From: an uncultured Lachnospiraceae bacterium | Lineage (GTDB): Bacteria > Bacillota > Clostridia > Lachnospirales > Lachnospiraceae | Direction of reading: 5' to 3' | Assembly: GCA_945827765.1 (NCBI GenBank) | Contig: CALZPS010000112.1 | Coordinates: 1-5,719 of the forward strand | Length of the DNA stretch: 5,719 bases | Shown: positions 1-5,719 of the stretch, piece by piece | How the letters are laid out: each line of letters begins with the position of its first letter | How positions within the stretch are numbered: the first letter of the stretch is position 1 | The notes under the pieces: generated by a model | Seen by the model: the letters and a program-made list of their open reading frames with translations, nothing else | Database searches by the model: none | What the model was told of the DNA's origin: nothing | Made by a program: the position numbers and the translations under genes

Positions 1-1085
1 ATCAGGCAGTGCGCATCTACATCGCACAGAAGAGAAAAATCTCCGTCGGCGATAAGATGGCCGGCCGTCATGGTAACAAGGGTGTTGTTTCCCGCGTGCT
101 GCCGGTAGAGGATATGCCGTATCTGCCAAATGGCCGTCCGCTGGATATCGTATTGAACCCGTTGGGCGTGCCGTCACGTATGAACATCGGACAGGTATTG
201 GAGATTCACTTAAGTCTTGCCGCAAAGGCGCTTGGCTTTAATATTTCCACACCTGTATTTGACGGCGCAAATGAAAATGATATTATGGACACTCTGGATC
301 TGGCAAATGATTATGTCAATCTGGAATGGGATGAATTTAAGGCAAAACACGGCGAAGAATTGCTGCCGGAAGTGCTGGATTATCTGTATGAGAACCGTGA
401 CCACAGAGAATTGTGGAAAGGGGTTCCGCTGTCGCGTGACGGCAAGGTTCGTCTGCGTGACGGACGTACCGGCGAGTATTTCGACAGCCCGGTTACGATC
501 GGACACATGCATTATCTGAAACTGCATCACCTGGTAGACGATAAAATTCATGCCCGTTCTACCGGCCCGTACTCCCTTGTTACACAGCAGCCGCTGGGTG
601 GTAAGGCGCAGTTCGGAGGACAGCGTTTCGGAGAGATGGAGGTTTGGGCTCTTGAGGCTTATGGCGCATCCTATACATTGCAGGAGATTCTGACTGTGAA
701 GTCGGATGACGTGGTAGGTCGTGTGAAGACATACGAGGCCATCATCAAGGGCGAGAATATTCCTGAGCCGGGAATTCCTGAGTCTTTCAAGGTGTTGCTC
801 AAAGAATTGCAGTCACTGGCGCTGGATGTGCGTGTGCTGCGTGATGATAATACGGAAGTGGAGATCATGGAATCTGTTGATTATGGAAATACCAATCTCA
901 ACGCAATTATCGAGGGTGACAGAAGATATAGTGATGATAATGAGTCCTTTGGGGCACATGGTTTCACAGAGCAGGAGTTCGTAGAGGGAGAACTGGCGGA
1001 TATCGAGCCGGAGGACGATGAGTTTGACGATGATGATATTCTGGATTTTGACGAATATTATGATGATGACGATGATATGGAATAG
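1..1085 (+). CDS. rpoB: DNA-directed RNA polymerase subunit beta, C-terminal part (5' truncated by window edge)
   Basis: This is the C-terminal 360 codons of the beta subunit, which with beta' forms the RNA polymerase active site. The reading frame is open from base 3, before the GTG at 9. That GTG is an internal Val in the conserved context [12 protein letters not shown], so it is not a start. [12 protein letters not shown] follows, with the two active-site lysines (codons 54-56 and 78-80; E. coli K1065 and K1073). [17 protein letters not shown] and [19 protein letters not shown] (His codon 549-551, E. coli H1237 equivalent) come next. The C-terminal domain that packs on beta' begins around [20 protein letters not shown] and ends with [14 protein letters not shown]. 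Between VFDGA and DGRTGE there are 63 residues, against about 23 remembered for B. subtilis. The last 27 residues are 18 Asp/Glu. The rifampicin-binding region lies upstream and is not visible. rpoC follows after 14 bases. Confidence 0.98.
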   Translation, partial: QAVRIYIAQKRKISVGDKMAGRHGNKGVVSRVLPVEDMPYLPNGRPLDIVLNPLGVPSRMNIGQVLEIHLSLAAKALGFNISTPVFDGANENDIMDTLDLANDYVNLEWDEFKAKHGEELLPEVLDYLYENRDHRELWKGVPLSRDGKVRLRDGRTGEYFDSPVTIGHMHYLKLHHLVDDKIHARSTGPYSLVTQQPLGGKAQFGGQRFGEMEVWALEAYGASYTLQEILTVKSDDVVGRVKTYEAIIKGENIPEPGIPESFKVLLKELQSLALDVRVLRDDNTEVEIMESVDYGNTNLNAIIEGDRRYSDDNESFGAHGFTEQEFVEGELADIEPEDDEFDDDDILDFDEYYDDDDDME

Positions 1086-1089
1086 GAGG
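1084..1089 (+). promoter_or_regulatory. rpoC ribosome binding site overlapping the rpoB stop codon
   Basis: AGGAGG is a full Shine-Dalgarno core that shares two bases with the rpoB TAG stop (1083-1085) and lies 10 bases before ATG 1100. The overlap suggests that ribosomes finishing rpoB help load rpoC, keeping the two subunits in balance. It favours ATG 1100 over the in-frame ATG at 1106, which would be 16 bases away. Confidence 0.9.
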
Positions 1090-1099
1090 AGCCAACAGT

Positions 1100-4000
1100 A
1101 TGCCAATGAATAATGAACAACAACAAGAACCATTAACATTTGATGCAATTAAAATCGGTCTGGCTTCACCGGAGAAAATACAGGAATGGTCCAGAGGTGA
1201 GGTGACCAAGCCTGAAACGATTAATTACAGAACATTGAAACCGGAAAAAGATGGTTTGTTTTGTGAGCGTATTTTCGGACCAAGCAAGGATTGGGAGTGC
1301 CATTGCGGCAAGTATAAGAAAATCCGATACAAAGGCGTAGTCTGTGACCGATGTGGTGTAGAAGTGACCAAGGCAAGCGTGCGTCGTGAGCGTATGGGAC
1401 ATATTGCCCTGGCAGCTCCGGTTTCCCATATTTGGTATTTTAAGGGGATTCCCAGCCGTATGGGGCTGATTCTTGACATTTCGCCGAGAACATTGGAGCG
1501 AGTATTATATTTTGCATCCTATATCGTGCTGGATAAGGGCGAGACAGACCTGCAGTATAAGCAGGTTCTGTCTGAGAACGAATATCAGGAGGCAAGAGAA
1601 AAGTGGGGCAGCTCCTTCCGGGTAGGTATGGGAGCTGAGTCCATTCTGGAACTTTTACAGGCCATTGATTTGGAGAAGGAGTATGCAGAACTGCAGGAAG
1701 TGCTGAATAATTCGACCGGCCAGAAACGTGCCAGAGTTGTAAAACGTCTGGAAGTCGTAGAGGCATTCCGCGAATCGGGAAATAAGCCGGAGTGGATGAT
1801 TCTGACAGCGATTCCGGTCATCCCGCCGGATTTACGTCCGATGGTACAGCTGGATGGCGGACGTTTTGCAACATCCGACCTGAATGATTTGTATAGAAGA
1901 ATCATCAATCGAAATAACCGCTTGAGAAGACTTCTGGAACTGGGCGCACCGGATATTATCGTTCGCAATGAGAAACGTATGCTGCAGGAGGCGGTTGATG
2001 CCCTGATTGATAATGGCCGCCGCGGCCGTCCGGTTACAGGACCGGGCAACAGAGCATTGAAATCTCTGTCTGATATGCTGAAAGGTAAGTCAGGACGTTT
2101 CCGTCAGAATCTGCTCGGAAAACGTGTAGACTATTCAGGACGTTCCGTTATCGTAGTCGGCCCGGAACTGAAGATTTATCAGTGCGGTCTGCCGAAAGAG
2201 ATGGCAATCGAGCTGTTCAAACCATTTGTTATGAAAGAACTGGTGGCAAATGGAACAGCACACAATATCAAAAATGCAAAGAAGATGGTAGAAAGACTGC
2301 AGCCGGAGGTATGGGATGTACTGGAAGGCGTTATCAAAGAGCATCCGGTTATGCTGAACCGTGCCCCCACACTGCACAGACTTGGTATTCAGGCATTTGA
2401 ACCGATTCTGGTAGAGGGTAAAGCAATCAAGCTGCATCCGTTGGTATGTACTGCTTACAATGCCGACTTTGACGGTGACCAGATGGCTGTTCACGTACCG
2501 CTGTCTGTAGAGGCGCAGGCAGAATGCCGTTTCCTTCTGCTTTCCCCGAACAATCTGCTGAAACCGTCGGACGGTGGCCCGGTGGCTGTTCCGTCACAGG
2601 ATATGGTTCTTGGTATCTATTATCTGACACAGGAAAGACCGGGAGCCAAAGGCGAGGGTATGTTCTTCAAGAATTTGAATGAGGCGATACTGGCCTATGA
2701 AAACGGCTATATTACCCTTCATTCCAAAATCAAAGTGCGTGTCAGCAAGACAATGGCTGACGGCAGCATAAAGAGCGGCATCATCGATGTGACGTTGGGA
2801 CGTATGTTGTTTAATGAGATTATTCCGCAGGATCTGGGATTTGTGGATCGAGAGGTGGAAGGCAATGAGCTTCTTTTGGAAGTGGATTTCCACGTAGGCA
2901 AGAAACAGTTGAAACAGATTCTGGAGAAGGTCATCAATACGCATGGAGCAACGCAGACAGCAGAAGTGTTGGATGACGTAAAATCCATCGGTTACAAATA
3001 TTCTACGAGAGCAGCCATGACGGTATCCATTTCCGACATGACCGTGCCTCCGCAGAAACCGCAGATGATTGAGGAAGCACAGAATACCGTGGATAAGATC
3101 ACTAAAAACTACAAGCGTGGTCTGATTACTGAGGAGGAACGTTATAAAGAGGTTGTGGAGACATGGAAGGCAACAGACGACAAGCTGACCGAGGCGTTGT
3201 TGTCAGGTCTGGATGCATATAACAACATCTTCATGATGGCAGACTCCGGTGCCCGTGGTTCAGACAAACAGATCAAACAGCTTGCCGGAATGCGTGGCCT
3301 GATGGCAGATACAACAGGACGTACAATCGAGCTGCCGATTAAGTCCAACTTCCGTGAAGGTTTGGACGTATTGGAGTATTTCATGTCAGCGCACGGAGCC
3401 AGAAAGGGTATGTCCGATACAGCTCTGCGTACGGCGGACTCAGGTTACCTGACCAGACGTCTGGTAGACGTTTCACAGGAATTGATTATCCATGATTCGG
3501 ATTGTTCAGAAAGCGGAAAAGAAATTCCTGGTATGTATGTTCAGGCATTCATGGACGGAAATGAAGAGATTGAGAGTCTTCAGGAGCGTATCACAGGACG
3601 TTTTGCCTGCGAGGATATCAAGGACAAGGACGGAAATGTGCTTGTGAAGGCAAACCATATGATTACACCGCGACGCGCTGAACGTGTGATGAGAAAAGGT
3701 GTGGATGAGAATGGTAATGAATTGACGAAAGTCAAAATACGTACGATTCTCACCTGTAAATGCAAGGACGGCGTGTGCTCAAAGTGTTATGGTGCCAATA
3801 TGGCAACAGGAGAGGCGGTACAAGTTGGCGAGGCAGTCGGTATCATTGCGGCACAGTCCATCGGTGAACCGGGTACCCAGCTTACCATGCGTACGTTCCA
3901 CAACGGTGGTGTTGCCGGAGATGACATCACACAGGGTCTTCCTCGTGTCGAAGAGTTGTTCGAGGCAAGAAAGCCGAAAGGTTTGGCAATTATTACCGAA

Positions 4001-4843
4001 TTTGCTGGAACTGCGACGTTGAGCGATACAAAGAAAAAACGTGAAGTCATCGTATCCAACGATGAGACCGGAGAGTCAAAGGCATACCTGATTCCATACG
4101 GTTCCCGTATCAAGGTGCAGGATGGACAGGTACTGGAGGCAGGAGATGTATTGACTGAAGGTAGCGTAAATCCGCATGATCTTTTGAAAATCAAGGGACT
4201 GCGTGCAGCTCAGGATTATTTGCTGCGCGAAGTACAGAGAGTTTACCGTCTGCAGGGTGTAGAAATCAACGATAAGCATATCGAGGTAATTGTTCGTCAG
4301 ATGCTGAAGAAGATTCGCATCGAGGAAAATGGAGATACAAATTTCCTGCCGGGCAGCATGGTAGATGTGCTGGAGTTTGAAGAAGTGAACGAGAAAATCA
4401 GAATGGAAAACGAGGAACTGATAAAGGCCGGAAAAGAAGAGGAAGTCAAAGAGCCGGCGACCGGAGAGCAGATTATGCTGGGAATCACAAAGGCTTCTCT
4501 GGCAACAGATTCCTTCCTGTCAGCGGCATCCTTCCAGGAGACGACGAAAGTGTTGACTGAGGCCGCTATCAAGGGCAAGGTTGATCATCTGATTGGTCTG
4601 AAGGAAAATGTTATTATCGGTAAACATATTCCGGCAGGTACCGGTATGAAAAAATACCGTGACGTTCGCCTGAATACGGAAATAAAACCGGAAGATGAGA
4701 TTTCCTTTGAGGAAGATGAGACAGAAGATGTTTCCGAGGTGGATGTAGAGGAAGAGCTGATGCCGGCAGAAGATACAGAAGATGTAGAAATCTATGCCGA
4801 AAATCAGGAAGACGAAGAAGATTTCGTATTCGAGGAAGAATAA
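1100..4843 (+). CDS. rpoC: DNA-directed RNA polymerase subunit beta'
   Basis: Complete 1247-residue beta' subunit, which carries the catalytic Mg2+ site of RNA polymerase. In order: an N-terminal zinc domain with Cys 67, 69, 82 and 85; the clamp coiled coil that binds sigma (about 262-305, around [15 protein letters not shown]); lid, rudder and switch region (about 308-345, with [20 protein letters not shown]); and the catalytic loop [12 protein letters not shown] with metal-binding Asp 456, 458 and 460. Next come the secondary-channel region with MADSGARGS, the bridge helix (about 757-792, [18 protein letters not shown]), the second zinc site (Cys 802, 886, 893, 896), and the trigger loop with Met930 and His934. 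The trigger loop runs straight on into [20 protein letters not shown], so the large insertion seen in E. coli is absent. Residues 1198-1247 form an acidic tail with 28 Asp/Glu and no Lys/Arg, making the protein longer than the roughly 1200 residues of B. subtilis. It shares an operon with rpoB and is probably terminated at 4924-4963. Confidence 0.99.
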   Translation: MPMNNEQQQEPLTFDAIKIGLASPEKIQEWSRGEVTKPETINYRTLKPEKDGLFCERIFGPSKDWECHCGKYKKIRYKGVVCDRCGVEVTKASVRRERMGHIALAAPVSHIWYFKGIPSRMGLILDISPRTLERVLYFASYIVLDKGETDLQYKQVLSENEYQEAREKWGSSFRVGMGAESILELLQAIDLEKEYAELQEVLNNSTGQKRARVVKRLEVVEAFRESGNKPEWMILTAIPVIPPDLRPMVQLDGGRFATSDLNDLYRRIINRNNRLRRLLELGAPDIIVRNEKRMLQEAVDALIDNGRRGRPVTGPGNRALKSLSDMLKGKSGRFRQNLLGKRVDYSGRSVIVVGPELKIYQCGLPKEMAIELFKPFVMKELVANGTAHNIKNAKKMVERLQPEVWDVLEGVIKEHPVMLNRAPTLHRLGIQAFEPILVEGKAIKLHPLVCTAYNADFDGDQMAVHVPLSVEAQAECRFLLLSPNNLLKPSDGGPVAVPSQDMVLGIYYLTQERPGAKGEGMFFKNLNEAILAYENGYITLHSKIKVRVSKTMADGSIKSGIIDVTLGRMLFNEIIPQDLGFVDREVEGNELLLEVDFHVGKKQLKQILEKVINTHGATQTAEVLDDVKSIGYKYSTRAAMTVSISDMTVPPQKPQMIEEAQNTVDKITKNYKRGLITEEERYKEVVETWKATDDKLTEALLSGLDAYNNIFMMADSGARGSDKQIKQLAGMRGLMADTTGRTIELPIKSNFREGLDVLEYFMSAHGARKGMSDTALRTADSGYLTRRLVDVSQELIIHDSDCSESGKEIPGMYVQAFMDGNEEIESLQERITGRFACEDIKDKDGNVLVKANHMITPRRAERVMRKGVDENGNELTKVKIRTILTCKCKDGVCSKCYGANMATGEAVQVGEAVGIIAAQSIGEPGTQLTMRTFHNGGVAGDDITQGLPRVEELFEARKPKGLAIITEFAGTATLSDTKKKREVIVSNDETGESKAYLIPYGSRIKVQDGQVLEAGDVLTEGSVNPHDLLKIKGLRAAQDYLLREVQRVYRLQGVEINDKHIEVIVRQMLKKIRIEENGDTNFLPGSMVDVLEFEEVNEKIRMENEELIKAGKEEEVKEPATGEQIMLGITKASLATDSFLSAASFQETTKVLTEAAIKGKVDHLIGLKENVIIGKHIPAGTGMKKYRDVRLNTEIKPEDEISFEEDETEDVSEVDVEEELMPAEDTEDVEIYAENQEDEEDFVFEEE

Positions 4844-4882
4844 AATCTATCGTTAAAAATATGACAGACTTAAAAATTATAC

Positions 4883-4911
4883 TTGCAAAATTTATTTGTG
4901 TGTCGTATAAT
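4883..4911 (+). promoter_or_regulatory. Predicted sigma-A-type promoter immediately upstream of a terminator
   Basis: TTGCAA (4883-4888) resembles the -35 consensus TTGACA at four of six positions. It is separated by exactly 17 bases from a perfect -10 hexamer TATAAT (4906-4911), and the surrounding DNA is AT-rich. The expected start is near A4919, only about five bases before the terminator stem. The transcript would therefore be about 45 nt unless polymerase reads through into hppA. This is the best-matching promoter in the gap, but its position before the terminator makes its role unclear. Confidence 0.65.
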
Positions 4912-4923
4912 ACACCTTAATTG

Positions 4924-4963
4924 AAAAAAGCTTAGTCAATCAATGACATGACTGAGCTTTTTT
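4924..4963 (+). terminator. Strong rho-independent terminator after rpoC
   Basis: Left arm AAAAAAGCTTAGTCA (4924-4938) pairs with right arm TGACTGAGCTTTTTT (4949-4963) over 15 base pairs, with a single G-U wobble (4933:4954) and a 10-base loop. The right arm ends in six T, giving the U tract for release. The six A on the left give a matching tract on the other strand, so it could work in both directions, though no convergent gene is visible. It starts 80 bases after the rpoC stop and most simply ends the rpoBC transcript. It also lies between the 4883-4911 promoter and hppA. Confidence 0.9.
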
Positions 4964-4970
4964 CATTGAT
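4939..4970 (+). other. Terminator loop complementary to the sequence just after the U tract
   Basis: Loop bases ATCAATGA (4939-4946) are an exact reverse complement of TCATTGAT (4963-4970), which begins at the last T of the terminator. The eight pairs could form a pseudoknot on the terminator hairpin or a competing fold in a read-through RNA. The pairing is visible in the sequence. Any regulatory meaning is inference, and the match may be chance. Confidence 0.35.
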
Positions 4971-4973
4971 ATA

Positions 4974-4995
4974 CGGGATACTATGGGTATACCCG
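4974..4995 (+). repeat. Imperfect inverted repeat containing the palindrome GGGTATACCC
   Basis: CGGGATAC (4974-4981) pairs with GTATACCCG (4987-4995) if one A is bulged, leaving a five-base loop. Inside it lies the perfect ten-base palindrome GGGTATACCC (4985-4994). It sits about 50 bases before the hppA start, where a regulator could bind or a leader hairpin could form. No known operator is recognised. Confidence 0.35.
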
Positions 4996-5001
4996 CGAGC
5001 G

Positions 5002-5028
5002 AGTCTTGAATACAATAGAGAAAAGACT
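5002..5028 (+). repeat. Small inverted repeat just before the hppA ribosome binding site
   Basis: AGTCTT (5002-5007) is the reverse complement of AAGACT (5023-5028), giving a six-pair stem with a 15-base loop that ends directly before AGGAGG. In RNA it is a weak stem. It could modestly affect access to the ribosome binding site, but such short matches are common. Confidence 0.2.
5011..5016 (+). promoter_or_regulatory. Possible hppA -10 element (TACAAT)
   Basis: TACAAT matches five of six bases of TATAAT and would start transcription near 5023, downstream of the terminator, which is where an independent hppA promoter is needed. No good -35 hexamer exists 16-18 bases upstream (4987-4994 reads GTATACCC). 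If real, it may need an activator or extended contacts. A second weak option is TTGATA (4966-4971) with TATACC 16 bases on. Confidence 0.25.
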
Positions 5029-5034
5029 AGGAGG
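5029..5034 (+). promoter_or_regulatory. hppA ribosome binding site
   Basis: AGGAGG lies nine bases before ATG 5044. This spacing selects that codon over the in-frame ATGs at 5053 and 5056, and it shows that a gene starts here even though no stop codon is reached before the window ends. Confidence 0.9.
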
Positions 5035-5043
5035 AAAAAGAAC

Positions 5044-5672
5044 ATGGAAAATATGATGTGGATTGTTCCTGTGGTTGCTGGATTAGCTCTGTTATTTGCA
5101 GCATATCTTACATTGAAAGTGTGCAGGCAGAGCGCAGGAACAGACAGAATGAAAGAAATTGCTGATGCAATTGCGGAAGGCGCACGCGCATTTTTGACAG
5201 CAGAGTATAAGATTTTGGTTATTTTTGTAGCTGTGCTGTTTGTGCTGATTGGAATTGGAATCGGCAGTTGGGTGACCGCAATCTGTTTTGTGATCGGAGC
5301 AGCATTCTCGACAATAGCAGGATATTGTGGAATGACGGTTGCTACCAAGGCGAATGTACGGACGGCAAATGCAGCAAGGAAAAGTGGCATGAATCAGGCG
5401 TTATCGATTGCATTTTCCGGCGGCGCTGTAATGGGAATGTGTGTGGCAGGACTGGGAGCACTTGGCGTGAGTCTGGTTTATATCGTGACAAAGAATGTAG
5501 ATGTGCTGTCAGGATTCAGTCTCGGAGCATCTTCTATCGCATTGTTTGCCCGTGTGGGCGGTGGTATTTATACCAAAGCTGCTGACGTGGGTGCAGATCT
5601 GGTAGGTAAAGTTGAGGCGGGAATTCCCGAGGATGATCCGCGTAATCCGGCTGTAATCGCAGATAATGTAGG
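5044..5672 (+). CDS. hppA: Membrane-bound ion-translocating pyrophosphatase, N-terminal part (3' truncated at contig end)
   Basis: The first 210 residues of an integral membrane pyrophosphatase, which hydrolyses pyrophosphate on the cytoplasmic side and pumps H+ or Na+ out. The family is usually about 650-700 residues. Hydrophobic segments lie near residues 5-26, 57-75, 77-97, 117-148 and 157-172. Between the first two is the cytoplasmic stretch with [14 protein letters not shown]. Substrate-site motifs are intact: R170, [20 protein letters not shown] (K178, D181, D185, K189, E191), then [17 protein letters not shown] (E196, D197, D207). These align with plant vacuolar enzyme residues R242, K250, D253, D257, K261, E263, E268, D269 and D279. 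The [16 protein letters not shown] wording resembles K+-dependent members. The K+ marker residue and the glutamate that decides Na+ or H+ specificity lie beyond the break, so the ion is unknown. Genomic sequence stops in the Gly210 codon, and the open frame after it is adapter. It is a separate unit from rpoBC, behind a terminator. Confidence 0.95.
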
Positions 5673-5719
5673 CTGTCTCTTATACACATCTGACGCTGCC
5701 GACGATACTCCTTGTGTAG
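5673..5719. other. Illumina Nextera sequencing adapter, not genomic
   Basis: CTGTCTCTTATACACATCT (5673-5691) is the 19-base Tn5 mosaic end used in Nextera libraries. It is followed by GACGCTGCCGACGA (5692-5705), the reverse complement of the Read 1 adapter, then eight bases TACTCCTT (5706-5713) in the index position. Their reverse complement AAGGAGTA matches an i5 index I recall as S507/N507. GTGTAG (5714-5719) begins the reverse complement of P5. The order is exactly that of read-through past a short insert, so these bases are assembly contamination and not an insertion element. Confidence 0.97.

Larger units (their letters stand above)
4844..5043. other. Intergenic region between rpoC and hppA
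   Basis: This 200-base gap has no convincing gene. The first 75 bases are very AT-rich and contain a promoter-like pair of hexamers. A strong terminator hairpin follows, then about 80 bases with two small potential hairpins and the hppA ribosome binding site. A 19-codon ATG-to-TAA frame (4861-4920) has no Shine-Dalgarno and overlaps the promoter, so it is not called. In the B. subtilis str region, rpoC is followed by ribosomal protein and elongation factor genes. Here an unrelated transcription unit starts instead. Confidence 0.85.

Noticed and set aside
9..11. GTG at 9 as the start of a shorter gene
   Set aside because: The frame is open to the window edge and upstream codons fit the conserved RpoB sequence, so this is an internal valine.
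1585..2049. A 154-codon minus-strand frame inside rpoC
   Set aside because: It is antisense to the highly conserved clamp and rudder region of rpoC, with no recognisable product or start signal.
4861..4920. A 19-codon ATG-to-TAA reading frame after rpoC
   Set aside because: It has no Shine-Dalgarno, overlaps the predicted promoter, and lies in very AT-rich DNA where short frames are expected by chance.
4932..5390. A 152-codon minus-strand frame across the terminator and hppA
   Set aside because: It is an antisense shadow of hppA. Its product is low-complexity, Ala/Ile/Ser-rich, and it runs through the terminator hairpin and hppA ribosome binding site.
5268..5585. A 105-codon plus-strand frame ending at 5585
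   Set aside because: It lies in a different frame inside hppA, has no ribosome binding site, and its product resembles nothing known. The hppA frame has clear family motifs.
5673..5691. Tn5-like mobile element end in hppA
   Set aside because: The mosaic end is followed by adapter, index and P5 sequence in library order, so it is a sequencing artefact.

Overview
The window looks like the end of an assembled contig from a Gram-positive anaerobe of the class Clostridia, most likely Lachnospiraceae. That placement rests on remembered family features: an RpoB with a long lineage-type insert and an acidic tail, an RpoC of 1247 residues with no proteobacterial-type insertion in the trigger loop, strong AGGAGG ribosome binding sites, and a clostridial-type membrane pyrophosphatase. 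It is not a database result.

Layout. Positions 1-1085 hold the 3' part of rpoB (RNA polymerase beta), cut by the window's left edge. After 14 bases comes a complete rpoC (beta', 1100-4843). The two are tightly coupled: the rpoC Shine-Dalgarno overlaps the rpoB stop codon. A 200-base intergenic region (4844-5043) carries a good sigma-A-type promoter (4883-4911), followed almost at once by a strong intrinsic terminator (4924-4963). Some weaker palindromic structure and the ribosome binding site of the next gene follow. From 5044 a third gene begins, encoding the N-terminal third of a membrane-bound ion-pumping pyrophosphatase (hppA). It runs open to the right end.

The last 47 bases (5673-5719) are not genomic. 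They match the Illumina Nextera transposase end, the Read 1 adapter, an i5 index and the start of the P5 sequence. True biological sequence therefore ends at about 5672, and hppA is truncated by the assembly, not by mutation.

Function. rpoB and rpoC supply the two large catalytic subunits of RNA polymerase, co-transcribed and probably terminated by the hairpin at 4924-4963. hppA is a separate transcription unit. It couples pyrophosphate hydrolysis, a by-product of RNA and DNA synthesis among other reactions, to Na+ or H+ export across the membrane. I see no mobile element, CRISPR array, tRNA or rRNA gene, and no clear sign of a new biological system. The most unusual spot is the promoter-terminator pair at 4883-4970, which should make a roughly 45-nt RNA or act as an attenuator for hppA.
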